From assembly GCA_903844645.1 (NCBI GenBank), contig CAIMUP010000117.1, positions 1 through 42,634 on the forward strand: a stretch of 42,634 nt of DNA. Reading direction: 5' to 3'. The position numbers were made by a program, and so were the translations under genes. Below the pieces are notes generated by a model. The model was not told the origin of the DNA. It was given only the letters and a program-made list of their open reading frames with translations, and ran no database searches. Below are positions 1 to 7,582 of the stretch, in pieces. How positions within the stretch are numbered: the first letter of the stretch is position 1; the number at the start of each line of letters is the position of its first letter. Source of the stretch: an uncultured Bacteroidota bacterium. GTDB taxonomy: Bacteria > Bacteroidota > Bacteroidia > AKYH767-A > JABDAW01.

Positions 1-149
1 TACTTTGACAGACAACAAAGACTCTTTGACAGACAACAAAGACTCTTTGACAGACAACAAAGACTCTTTGACAGACAACAAACATACTTTGACAGACAAC
101 AAACATACTTTGACAGACAACAAAGACTCTTTGACAGACAGAAAACATG
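1..149. repeat. 21-bp tandem array R1
   Basis: Seven copies of a 21-bp unit with core CTTTGACAGACAACAAA start at 3, 24, 45, 66, 87, 108 and 129, every interval exactly 21 bp. The three bases after the core vary (GAC or CAT types). Each unit holds the dyad TCTTTG-N8-CAAAGA. The array runs off the left edge and may be longer. There is no coding evidence. It lies about 520 bp beyond the 3' end of the minus-strand dihydroorotase gene. Confidence 0.95.
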
Positions 150-336
150 TTTTTTGCCTATTTTAAGACTGAATGATAAGAAAGTAACAGATAACACCCG
201 AAACATCAATAACCATCCTATTTCATTCATTATTACCTCGCCACAGAATGCCCAACAAGCCAAATAAATTAAAATACCACTTGAGAACTACCCCCATTAT
301 TTGGCTAAAAATCGTGTTTTTAACGCTTCCTGCCCA

Positions 337-471
337 AGCCTCCTGACACGCAATCGCCCCTTTGCGATTTCCTGTCAGGTGGCATCCTGAACAAAAATAC
401 CAATATTCCCAAACATCCTTCCAAGCATCCTGACAGGAAATAGCAAAGGGACGATTGCCTGTCAGGATGCT
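337..471. repeat. Pair of inverted 47-bp copies, MITE-like
   Basis: The segment 337-383 matches the reverse complement of 424-471 at nearly every position, with about 40 bp between them. The right copy also has its own terminal inverted repeats, AGCATCCTGACAGG and CCTGTCAGGATGCT, 14 bp and perfect, around the inner sequence AAATAGCAAAGGGACGATTG. So each copy can fold alone and the two can pair with each other. The layout resembles a small non-autonomous palindromic element inserted twice in opposite orientation. No target duplication was identified. Confidence 0.75.
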
Positions 472-533
472 TATTCGGTATATTATTTAAGGGTACAAAA
501 GGACGATTATAAGGATTAAGAAAATGTCTTACT

Positions 534-578
534 TCCTTTTATGATTGCATCCGCGTTGGCGGAGCAACAATAAAAGGA
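534..578. repeat. Dispersed hairpin family, copy A
   Basis: Imperfect hairpin with arms CCTTTTATGATTGCATCCGC and GCGGAGCAACAATAAAAGG and a GTTG loop. Related copies lie at 2836, 3207, 13913, 20278 and 42315. The signature is TTATGATTGC in one arm and GCAACAATAA in the other. Confidence 0.75.
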
Positions 579-588
579 GGATGAAAAA

Positions 589-666
589 GTTTAAGGTTAA
601 AAGTCTAAAGTTTAAGATTATTGCATACGCCACGCAACCTTAAACCTTAGACTTTAAACCTTAAAC
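589..666. repeat. 28-bp-arm AT-rich inverted repeat downstream of pyrC
   Basis: The arms 589-616 and 639-666 are almost perfectly complementary (built from TTTAAGGTT and AGTCTAA blocks), with a 22-nt loop. It starts 6 bp past the dihydroorotase stop, so it would form at the 3' end of that transcript and could act as a terminator or RNA-stabilising structure. No clear U-tract follows. Confidence 0.7.
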
Positions 667-672
667 CGTCCT

Positions 673-2010
673 CTATCTATCGAAGAGTAATCGCTTGCCA
701 TTCTCCTCTTCATGGAAGGTGTCGTTCTCGAAAGCGAGGTATCCACTGACGATGGTATGTGTTACTTTTGAATGAAAGGTATTTCCTTCAAAGGGTGACC
801 AATTGCATTTATAAAGGATGTTTTCTTTGGCAACTTTCCATGGATTATCCAAATCTATCAACACCAAATCCGCCCAATATCCTTCACGGATAAATCCGCG
901 GTCGGCAATCTTGAAGCAGATGGCGGGATGATGGCACATTTTTTCGACAATCTTGGTTAAAGAAATCTTTTTTTGATGATAAAATTCGAGCATCGCGACC
1001 AAAGAATGCTGAACCAAAGGTCCGCCAGACGGGGCTTTGAGGTACTTCTGATTCTTTTCCTCCCAAGTATGGGGCGCATGGTCTGTCGCGATAACATCTA
1101 TGGTATTATTCAGTACGGCTTGGAAGATTTTTTCGCGGTCATCCATCGTTTTAATGGCAGGATTCCATTTGATAAGGTTGCCGAGGGAGGCATAATCCGA
1201 ATCATCAAACCAAAGGTGATGAATGCAGGCTTCGGCGGTAATATTTTTCTCTTCCAGCGGGATTGTATTGGTGAATAATTCCAATTCCTTGGCAGTAGAA
1301 ATATGTAAAACATGGAGGCGGGTACCGTATTTGGTTGCCAAGCCGACCGCTTGGGAGGACGATTTGTAACAAGCCTCTGCGCTGCGAATCAAAGGGTGAT
1401 ATTTTACGGGAATATCCTCTCCAAATTGTTCTTGATAGAGGAGAAGATTGCGGCGGATGGTTGCCTCGTCCTCGCAATGGGTGGCGATTAATAATTCGGA
1501 ACGGGAGAAAAGGAAATCCAAGGTCCGTTCATTGTCCACCAGCATGTTTCCGGTGGATGATCCCATGAAAATTTTGATGCCCGGAACGGTTTTTTTATCT
1601 GTTCTCAACACTTCCTCGGCATTGTCGTTGGAAGCCCCGATAAAGAAGGAGTAATTTGCCAAAGAATGCTGCGAAGCGATGAAATATTTGTCCTCCAAAA
1701 GGGCTTGGGTAAAGACATTCGGAATGGTGTTCGGCATTTCCATGAAGGAAGTAATGCCTCCCGCGACGGCGGCTCGGGATTCGCTGTGAATATCACCTTT
1801 ATGCGTCAGTCCCGGCTCGCGAAAATGGACTTGGTCATCAATAATGCCGGGGAAAAGATGCTTGCCTTCGGCATTAATATCAATAAAATTCCCTTTGGGA
1901 GAAAAAGAAGAGTCAATCCGCTCGATATGCCCGTCTTTTACGAACACATCGACAACAATTTCTTTGCCTTCATTAACAATCGTGGCATCGCGAATGAGAA
2001 TATGTTTCAT
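673..2010 (-). CDS. pyrC: Dihydroorotase (amidohydrolase, class I-like)
   Basis: Reversibly cyclises N-carbamoyl-L-aspartate to dihydroorotate, the third step of pyrimidine synthesis, in the cytoplasm. The 445-residue length fits the family. Visible landmarks: DDQVHFREPG at about 59-68, TSFMEMPNT at about 87-95, a metal-ligand His in ATHCED near 178, LHVLHIST near 236 and the catalytic Asp in IATDHAPH near 310. The first His of the usual HxH metal pair is Gln here, which I recall as normal for Bacteroidota enzymes. ATG at 2010 is preferred to the adjacent TTG. The gene follows the glycosyltransferase gene by 7 bp and is probably cotranscribed with it. A long hairpin follows its stop. Confidence 0.95.
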   Translation of the reverse strand: MKHILIRDATIVNEGKEIVVDVFVKDGHIERIDSSFSPKGNFIDINAEGKHLFPGIIDDQVHFREPGLTHKGDIHSESRAAVAGGITSFMEMPNTIPNVFTQALLEDKYFIASQHSLANYSFFIGASNDNAEEVLRTDKKTVPGIKIFMGSSTGNMLVDNERTLDFLFSRSELLIATHCEDEATIRRNLLLYQEQFGEDIPVKYHPLIRSAEACYKSSSQAVGLATKYGTRLHVLHISTAKELELFTNTIPLEEKNITAEACIHHLWFDDSDYASLGNLIKWNPAIKTMDDREKIFQAVLNNTIDVIATDHAPHTWEEKNQKYLKAPSGGPLVQHSLVAMLEFYHQKKISLTKIVEKMCHHPAICFKIADRGFIREGYWADLVLIDLDNPWKVAKENILYKCNWSPFEGNTFHSKVTHTIVSGYLAFENDTFHEEENGKRLLFDR

Positions 2011-2017
2011 CAATCGG

Positions 2018-2761
2018 TTATTGGGAGGGTTTCTTGAAGGTTCGGAACATACTTTTGATTCGCATCTGCAGCACTCCGATAAAAGCCTCCTTAAATATCT
2101 TGGAACTCATCTTAGAAACGCCTTCGGTTCTATCTTTAAAGATAATCGGGATCTCGATTACGGTAAAACCGTGCTTCCAGGCGGTGAACTTCATCTCAAT
2201 TTGGAAGGCATAACCCATAAAAGTTATCTTATCCAAGTCCAATGTTTCTAAAACCTTTCTCTTGAAGCAAACAAAGCCGGCAGTAGTATCCCGAATGGTG
2301 ATGCCGGTAACAAAGCGGACGTAAGCGGAGGCATAATAAGACATTATTACGCGACCGATGGGCCAATTAATAACCGTTACTCCGTGAATATATCGGGATC
2401 CGACTGCCACATCGGCATTATCTATGGCGCAGGAGGCATATAGCCTGGGGAGATCGTTCGGATCGTGGGAGAAATCGCAATCCATCTCGAAGATATAATC
2501 ATATCCCTTTGCCAACGACCATTTAAAGCCGTGAATATAGGCAGTTCCTAAGCCTAATTTACCTTTTCGTTCTTCCAAAAACAAACGGTTGGGGAATTCT
2601 TTCATTAAGTCCTTAACGATAGCACCGGTTCCATCGGGAGAGCCGTCATCCACGACGAGGAGATTGAACTCTTTCTCTGAAAGAGAGAGAACTTTACGAA
2701 CCATCTTCTCGATGTTCTCTCGTTCGTTGTATGTTGGTATGATTACGATGCAGTCTGACAC
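2018..2761 (-). CDS. Polyprenol-phosphate mannose synthase-like GT2 glycosyltransferase
   Basis: A 247-residue family 2 glycosyltransferase of the dolichol-phosphate mannosyltransferase type, expected to transfer a hexose from a nucleotide sugar to polyprenyl phosphate at the inner membrane. Motifs: IIPTYNERENIE at the N-terminus, VVDDGSPDGTG near 36-46 (nucleotide binding) and the metal site EMDCDFSHDP near 92-101. There is no C-terminal membrane domain, as in short Dpm1-like forms. The start is GTG, with MSDCIVIIPTYNE matching the family N-terminus. It is the first gene of a two-gene unit with dihydroorotase. The sugar and lipid specificity cannot be read from the sequence. Confidence 0.9.
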   Translation of the reverse strand: MSDCIVIIPTYNERENIEKMVRKVLSLSEKEFNLLVVDDGSPDGTGAIVKDLMKEFPNRLFLEERKGKLGLGTAYIHGFKWSLAKGYDYIFEMDCDFSHDPNDLPRLYASCAIDNADVAVGSRYIHGVTVINWPIGRVIMSYYASAYVRFVTGITIRDTTAGFVCFKRKVLETLDLDKITFMGYAFQIEMKFTAWKHGFTVIEIPIIFKDRTEGVSKMSSKIFKEAFIGVLQMRIKSMFRTFKKPSQ

Positions 2762-2783
2762 GGGATATTTATTTGAATCGCTG

Positions 2784-2791
2784 CAAAAATA
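2784..2791 (-). promoter_or_regulatory. -7 box of GT2/pyrC promoter
   Basis: TATTTTTG on the minus strand matches the Bacteroidota -7 consensus TAnnTTTG, 22 bp before the GTG start. No good -33 box was seen. Confidence 0.5.
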
Positions 2792-2835
2792 ACTTTTTAA
2801 AATGAAATTTATTGCTCATTAATAACTATCTTCAT

Positions 2836-2875
2836 CTTTTTATTGTTACTCCCAAAAGGTCGTAATCATAAAAAG
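2836..2875. repeat. Dispersed hairpin family, copy B
   Basis: Arms CTTTTTATTGTTAC and GTAATCATAAAAAG around a central TCCC-AAAA-GGTC segment. Same family as the hairpin at 534. It abuts a second, different hairpin at 2881. Confidence 0.7.
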
Positions 2876-2880
2876 AATAG

Positions 2881-2903
2881 GGACGGGATTACAAATCCTG
2901 ACC
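2881..2903. repeat. REP-like hairpin GGATTACAAATCC, copy 1
   Basis: Arms GGACGGGATT and AATCCTGACC around ACA, followed by the tail AGCGGGG. Closely related to 26051-26073 (same tail AGCG) and 24228-24248. Confidence 0.7.
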
Positions 2904-2941
2904 AGCGGGGCTCCAAAACAGAAATCCAACCTTTTCTACAT

Positions 2942-3109
2942 GGAATTCGGAAGCTCCGGATTGGAATCCGGAAGCTCCGGATTGGTATCCGGAACCTCCG
3001 GCATGGAATTCGGAAGCTCCGGATTGGAATCCGGAACCCCCGGATTGGAATCCGGAACCTCCGGCATGGAATTCGGAAACTCCGAATTGGAATCAGAAAG
3101 AGTGAAAAT
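2942..3109. repeat. 21-bp tandem array R2
   Basis: Eight copies start at 2942, 2963, 2984, 3005, 3026, 3047, 3068 and 3089, all exactly 21 bp apart, with core GGAATCCGGAAGCTCCGG. Each typical unit contains a strong dyad, AATCCGGA-AGC-TCCGGATT. Variants alternate GGAATT/GGAATC and AGCTCC/ACCTCC. It fills the gap between the GT2 start and the acetyl-CoA synthetase stop. Open frames across it encode 7-residue repeats only because 21 is divisible by three. Confidence 0.95.
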
Positions 3110-3140
3110 AAAATTCCAAACCTATTTTTGTAGTTTAATA

Positions 3141-3165
3141 CCTGTCGGGAGAAAAACCCGACAGG
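3141..3165. terminator. Hairpin with A/T loop downstream of acs
   Basis: Perfect 9-bp arms CCTGTCGGG and CCCGACAGG with loop AGAAAAA (TTTTTCT on the minus strand). It lies 125 bp past the acetyl-CoA synthetase stop. A similar hairpin with a TTTTTCT loop is at about 30945-30968 and a short one at about 42390. It may be a terminator or another dispersed hairpin, since no U-run follows the stem. Confidence 0.45.
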
Positions 3166-3206
3166 ATCATGGGTAGTTAAGCAATCGTATCAGTTAATTT
3201 TTTCTT

Positions 3207-3257
3207 TCATCGTTTTGAGATACCGTCCGCTCTGGCGGTGGTGCATCAAAACGATGA
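3207..3257. repeat. Dispersed hairpin family, divergent copy C
   Basis: Outer arms TCATCGTTTTGA and TCAAAACGATGA are perfect complements. The inner stem is CCGTCCGC-tctg-GCGGTGG. It resembles the hairpins at 534 and 13913 in plan and in the CCGC...GCGG centre. It ends 33 bp before the acetyl-CoA synthetase stop codon and could act at the 3' end of that transcript. Confidence 0.6.
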
Positions 3258-3289
3258 TGATTAGTATCGAATCCTATACCTTTATACTT

Positions 3290-5188
3290 TTAATGAATCG
3301 CTCCTGCCTTTATCTCCTCAACCACGGCGGGGTCTAAGAGGGTGGAGGTATCTCCTAAATTAGCCATATCATTCTCTGCTATCTTACGAAGAATCCTTCG
3401 CATAATCTTTCCGCTGCGAGTCTTGGGGAGACCGGACACAATCTGAATCTTATCCGGCTTAGCGATATGACCAATGTATTTTGCAACGGTATCAATAATC
3501 TCTTGCTTTAAGGCATTGGTGTCGGGGCGATGGGTATTACACACTACGAAGGCGTAAATTCCCCAACCTTTTATATCATGCGGGTAGCCAACTACGGCAC
3601 TTTCCACAATATCAGGATGCTCATTGATGGCAGATTCGATTTCGGCAGTGCCCAGAAGATGTCCGCTTACTTTAATTACGTCATCTACCCTGCCGGTAAT
3701 GCGATAATACCCGTCCTCATCGCGTTTGCAGCCGTCACCAGTGAAGTAAAGGTTCGGATAGATGTCGAAATAATTACTCCTACAACGCTCATGGTCGCCA
3801 TAAGTGGTGCGGATAATAGAGGGAAAAGGAAATTCTATACACAGCCTGCCTTCGACATTGTTCCCTTCCAATATTTTCCCTGCCTCATTAACAATGACGG
3901 GGCGGATACCGGGTAAAGGCAGCGTGGCATAGCTGGGCTTCGTCTTGGTAATGCCGGCAAGGGGCGAGATCAGTATTCCCCCAGTCTCCGTTTGCCACCA
4001 AGTGTCCACGATGGGGCAATTCTCTTTGCCGATATTGACATGATACCATTCCCAAGCCTCCTTGTTAATAGGTTCTCCGACAGAACCGAGTACGCGGAGG
4101 CTATTAAGACTATAGGGCTTGACAAATTCCAAACCGAATGCCTCTAAAGACCGGATAGCAGTGGGGGCTGTGTAGAAGATATTGACCTGTTGCTTGTCTA
4201 TAATATTCCAAAACCGTCCGGCATCGGGATAGGTGGGGATGCCTTCAAACATAACCGTGGTAGCCCCGGCAAGCAAGGGTCCGTAAATCAAATAACTGTG
4301 TCCGGTTATCCAACCGATGTCGGCAGTACACCAATAAACTTCCCCATCGTTGTATTGGAAGACGTTGCGAAAAGAATAATCTACATAAACCATGTAACCG
4401 CCTATGGTATGAACGACACCTTTCGGTTTGCCGGTGCTGCCGGAGGTGTAGAGAATGAAGAGCATATCTTCGGAATCCATGATGGTGGCGGGGCATTCGG
4501 CAGAAACATTCAGGATGGCATCGTGCCACCAAATATCTCTGCCTTCAACCATGGTGATTTTGACATTGGTTCGAGAGAGTACGATAACTTTCTTTACCGA
4601 TGGGCAAGTTTCGAGGGCTTCATCAACAACACTTTTCAGGGGGATGTCTTTGGCTCCGCGGAATGCACCATCTGCGGTGAGGACGATGCTACACTCGGCA
4701 TCCTGAATGCGGTCTGACAAGGACTTAAAGCTGAAGCCACCAAAGACTACGGAATGTATCGCTCCGATACGGGCACAGGCTAAAACGGCGATGGCAAGTT
4801 CGGGAACCATGGGCATATAGATACAGATCCGGTCGCCTTTTTTTGCTCCGTTATTCTTCAAAGCATTGGCGAATTGGCAAACTTTTTCATGGAGTTCGGC
4901 ATAGGTGAGGGTTCGTACGGCTTCATCGGGGTTGTTGGGTTCCCAGAGGATGGCGGGTTGGGTAGATTTCGATAAGAGATGCCGATCCAAGCAGTTCTCT
5001 GTGATGTTTAATTTGCCATTGATGAACCACTGTACGGAGGGTTCGGCAAAATTCCATTCCAACACTTTATCCCAATGCTGGTGCCAGACAAATGCCTCGG
5101 CTTTATCTGCCCAGAACTGTTCGGGGGTGTCAATACTTTTGCGGTATTCATCAAGATATTCAGCGAAAGTGGTGATACGATTTGGCAT
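3290..5188 (-). CDS. acs: Acetyl-CoA synthetase (AMP-forming)
   Basis: Activates acetate to acetyl-CoA through acetyl-AMP in the cytoplasm. The 632-residue length is normal. Seen: the P-loop-like A3 motif ILYTSGSTGKPKGVVHT near 245, the substrate-pocket stretch YWCTADIGWITGHSY, DTWWQTETGG, the hinge region GYYRITGRVDDVIKVSGH, and the C-terminal KTRSGKIMRRILRK with the catalytic, acetylation-regulated lysine near 594. The initiator ATG begins MPNRITT. It stands alone on the minus strand, with arrays R2 downstream and R3 upstream. Confidence 0.97.
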   Translation of the reverse strand: MPNRITTFAEYLDEYRKSIDTPEQFWADKAEAFVWHQHWDKVLEWNFAEPSVQWFINGKLNITENCLDRHLLSKSTQPAILWEPNNPDEAVRTLTYAELHEKVCQFANALKNNGAKKGDRICIYMPMVPELAIAVLACARIGAIHSVVFGGFSFKSLSDRIQDAECSIVLTADGAFRGAKDIPLKSVVDEALETCPSVKKVIVLSRTNVKITMVEGRDIWWHDAILNVSAECPATIMDSEDMLFILYTSGSTGKPKGVVHTIGGYMVYVDYSFRNVFQYNDGEVYWCTADIGWITGHSYLIYGPLLAGATTVMFEGIPTYPDAGRFWNIIDKQQVNIFYTAPTAIRSLEAFGLEFVKPYSLNSLRVLGSVGEPINKEAWEWYHVNIGKENCPIVDTWWQTETGGILISPLAGITKTKPSYATLPLPGIRPVIVNEAGKILEGNNVEGRLCIEFPFPSIIRTTYGDHERCRSNYFDIYPNLYFTGDGCKRDEDGYYRITGRVDDVIKVSGHLLGTAEIESAINEHPDIVESAVVGYPHDIKGWGIYAFVVCNTHRPDTNALKQEIIDTVAKYIGHIAKPDKIQIVSGLPKTRSGKIMRRILRKIAENDMANLGDTSTLLDPAVVEEIKAGAIH

Positions 5189-5349
5189 ATACTAAGGGTG
5201 TTAAAGGTGAGGGGACGAAATTATAAAATTCTTATTAAACGCCTAATGTGGGATGCCAACTATTCAAAACTTACCCCGAGTCGCAGGGCGGGGCTGTTCA
5301 TATTCTGATAAAATTTTTTCCTCCCCACTTGCATGAATGAAAAAAATGG

Positions 5350-5357
5350 TATACTTG
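5350..5357 (+). promoter_or_regulatory. Possible -7 box upstream of array R3
   Basis: TATACTTG, one base off TAnnTTTG, 7 bp before an ATG at 5365. That ATG opens a 28-codon frame ending at 5451 with no resemblance to anything I know. It may instead mark the start of a non-coding transcript through R3. In 5365-5451 the arms CTCGGAA and TTCCGAG can also pair. Confidence 0.25.
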
Positions 5358-5524
5358 CAGCCTTATGAATAGCAAAGAAAATCTGGATCTGTACGGAGGC
5401 AATATATGTCTCGGAACCCAAGGCGGTCATTCCGAGGCACGATGCGTATAGATTCCATCATACCCTCCATTTCTGCAAAGAAGTTTGTATGCCGCCAAAG
5501 CGGGATGCCAAATTCTTGGAAGAA

Positions 5525-5748
5525 GATGTCATTCACCCAGAGGTGTTCGGCAAGATCCTTAAAGATGGTGTCAATCACCTCGGGGAGTTCGACAAGATCC
5601 TTAAAGAAGATGTCATTCACCCAGAGGTGTTCGACAAGATCCTTTAAGATGATGTCAATCACCTCGGGGAGTTCGACAAGATCCTTTAAGATGATGTCAA
5701 TCACCTCGGGGAGTTCGACAAGATCCTTAAGGATGGTGTCAATCACCC
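5525..5748. repeat. 42-bp (2 x 21) tandem array R3
   Basis: The landmark TC in GTCAATCACC/GTCATTCACC recurs at 5529, 5571, 5613, 5655, 5697 and 5739, exactly 42 bp apart. Two subtypes are interleaved (ATTCACCCAGAGGTG and AATCACCTCGGGGAG). The half-units TCGACAAGATCC and ATGTCAATCACC lie 21 bp apart and share roughly half their bases, so the unit may be a doubled 21-mer. The array sits between divergent genes. Both strands are open across it; the minus frame 5363-5746 would give a 14-residue repeat (ILKDLVELPEVID), which I judge unlikely to be real. Confidence 0.92.
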
Positions 5749-5845
5749 CTGTTCGTATGATATGTTCTTCGAAGAATAGGTCAGGCTATTCAGTAGCAGT
5801 AATCATTAAATAAAAAATATTAACAAACTATAAAAAGAGAAAATC

Positions 5846-6820
5846 ATGTCTTACAAAAAAATTAAAATAGAAAGTAATGCAATCGCCACCAATGCCCTGA
5901 AGGCTGCGAAAGATGAATTGTTGATTGCCCTCACTGCCGACATTCCGTTCGATGCCACGACGGTGATTAATATCCCGATCAAGTATGCCGACCTTGTCCT
6001 CAAAACCAGTCAGGCGCATACCGCAGAATCGAATTATTCGATCGCCGTGGATGCCGAAGATCTGAAATTATTGGCACTTCAGAACTATGAGAACAGCTTT
6101 TTCACCATCGTTTTCCTGAAAATCAAGGATGGGTTTTACCCAGAATCATTGCTTACCTCGTTCGGCATTCCGTTGTCCTCCCGCACCCTGCCGAACAACG
6201 ATTCAGAAGTTCATGCCGAAGCCCTGGTAACGAATATTGTGAACGGAAATGCGCAGATCGTTACCCTCGGCTTACCGCTGATGGTGGACTATACCGCTGC
6301 GCAATGCAGCGTGTTGTTAGGGCAATTGGTTGCCTTGAGGAACACGAAGAATACCAAGCTCGGGCTGAAGAGTGTTGCCGATCATGCCCTGAAAACGTCG
6401 TTCGATTCTTGCAAACTTTTTGTGGAGGATATGCAGAATCAGGAAGATTTTTTCTTCCGCCACCTGGAGGAAGGCGAATTCCGCGACGCCGAACGATTGT
6501 GGGGCGTGGTGTTTGAAGCCGATAAGATAGAAACCATGATCGCCGTGAAGTCGAAAATAGCCATCACCAATGCCGATGCCAATGGATCCGTTTGGCATAT
6601 CGGGAAGGCATTGACCAAGAGAGGCAAACCCGCCAAGGAAGGCGTTACCCGAACAGCCGAAACTCATGGCGAAGTGGTGTTGCCCACCGTTCAGGATGGC
6701 GATCTGGTGCTCACCGGTACGTTGGTCGGTCATGCCAAGATAGTTCATCCTCTCACGGTCGTAAAAGGCGAAGATCAATCGTTTACCTTTACGTTCACGC
6801 CCTTGCCTCCCGAGGTGTAA
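5846..6820 (+). CDS. Unrecognised protein with possible C-terminal beta-sandwich domain
   Basis: A 324-residue protein I do not recognise. It has no signal peptide or membrane segment. Residues 1-230 look helical, with alternating Ala/Leu and charged residues, consistent with helical bundles. Residues about 240-324 (IAITNADANGSVWHIG, then THGEVVLPTVQDGDLVL, then IVHPLTVVKGEDQSFTFTF) resemble carboxypeptidase-regulatory or Ig-like beta-sandwich modules that respond to a TxxxG...LPxVxxGxY pattern. That match is by eye only. The ATG follows an A-rich leader (AAAAAGAGAAAATC). It is divergent from acs across array R3 and 93 bp upstream of the toxin-antitoxin pair. Confidence 0.75.
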   Translation: MSYKKIKIESNAIATNALKAAKDELLIALTADIPFDATTVINIPIKYADLVLKTSQAHTAESNYSIAVDAEDLKLLALQNYENSFFTIVFLKIKDGFYPESLLTSFGIPLSSRTLPNNDSEVHAEALVTNIVNGNAQIVTLGLPLMVDYTAAQCSVLLGQLVALRNTKNTKLGLKSVADHALKTSFDSCKLFVEDMQNQEDFFFRHLEEGEFRDAERLWGVVFEADKIETMIAVKSKIAITNADANGSVWHIGKALTKRGKPAKEGVTRTAETHGEVVLPTVQDGDLVLTGTLVGHAKIVHPLTVVKGEDQSFTFTFTPLPPEV

Positions 6821-6885
6821 TCGGAAGCTGACGAAGGGATGGATGCCAATGGGGTAATCCTGCAAAAAATTTATACTCGTTTTCG

Positions 6886-6893
6886 TATCTTTG
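6886..6893 (+). promoter_or_regulatory. -7 box of toxin-antitoxin promoter
   Basis: TATCTTTG matches TAnnTTTG, 20 bp before the antitoxin ATG. Confidence 0.55.
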
Positions 6894-6913
6894 CCGTCAA
6901 TTAAAAAAATATT

Positions 6914-7141
6914 ATGAAGAAGATAAACGCCACCGACACACTCGCTTTGTCTATCCCCGAAAGGATTCAATTGGTAGAAGATATTTGGGATACTATCGCC
7001 TCACAAGCCGAAGCGATGGAACTTACCGAAGAAGAAAAAAAGATTATAGACGACCGGTTAGATGCCTACCACAAAAACCCCGATGTCGGCACCCCCTGGG
7101 ATGATGTTTATAAAAGAATAACTGCCAAGCATGGTTTATGA
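6914..7141 (+). CDS. Addiction-module antitoxin (RelB-like component)
   Basis: A 75-residue acidic protein of the addiction-module component family found beside RelE/ParE toxins. The N-terminal half LSIPERIQLVEDIWDTIA and the later LTEEEKKIIDDRLDAY and GTPWDDVYKRI are typical. It would bind and neutralise the toxin encoded next, and such antitoxins commonly repress their own operon. Its stop overlaps the toxin start by 11 bp, the usual translational coupling. The family assignment is by eye. Confidence 0.85.
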   Translation: MKKINATDTLALSIPERIQLVEDIWDTIASQAEAMELTEEEKKIIDDRLDAYHKNPDVGTPWDDVYKRITAKHGL

Positions 7142-7436
7142 TTTAATCGTATCCCCAGAGGCAGAGGCGGACTTGTCAGGCTCATTTCTATGGTACGAAG
7201 AAAAAAGGAAAGGCTTGGGGTTCGACTTCTTATTACAGGTGGACGCGGGGCTAAGGTTTCTGTCCCGAAACCCAAAAGCGAATGAGATACGGTATAAGAC
7301 CGTCAGGGTACAATTAATAAAGCGGTTCCCCTTCAAAATCATCTATGTGGTAAAGGAACAATCCGTAATCGTCCTGGCAATCCTACACGAGAAAAGAGGC
7401 GGTTCTTTAGAAAAAAAGAGAACCAGAGCAAGTTGA
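7131..7436 (+). CDS. RelE/ParE-family toxin
   Basis: A 101-residue basic protein with the RelE/ParE pattern: VSPEAEADLSGSFLWYEEKRKGLGFDFL at the N-terminus, a central FLSRNPKANEIRY, then KRFPFKIIYVVKEQSVIVLAILHEKR, the core strand that ends most members. RelE members cut mRNA on ribosomes and ParE members poison gyrase; the sequence does not decide between these. It is read from an ATG inside the antitoxin's last codons. Confidence 0.87.
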   Translation: MVYDLIVSPEAEADLSGSFLWYEEKRKGLGFDFLLQVDAGLRFLSRNPKANEIRYKTVRVQLIKRFPFKIIYVVKEQSVIVLAILHEKRGGSLEKKRTRAS

Positions 7437-7534
7437 GGAATTAGTTCTGGGAATTTTATGACGAACTACTCTGTTCCACTGCCTTCTTCCTCCACCTTTT
7501 TGCCCTTCCCCCTTTTTCTTTTCCCAAAATAAAA

Positions 7535-7542
7535 TAAATTTG
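7535..7542 (+). promoter_or_regulatory. -7 box of porW/sprE-like gene
   Basis: TAAATTTG matches TAnnTTTG, 40 bp before the TTG start. The upstream stretch is pyrimidine-rich with no clear -33 box. Confidence 0.55.
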
Positions 7543-7582
7543 CGCCATTAGAGTTTAGATACTCCTTTAGAAGACAAAGATA

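Noticed and set aside
1-149. CRISPR array
   Set aside because: Copies are directly abutting with no unique spacers, and there are no cas genes in the window.
5365-5451. 28-codon frame beginning MNSKENLDLYGGN with a -7-like box ahead
   Set aside because: Too short, no recognisable homology and only a weak promoter match; noted but not called as a gene.
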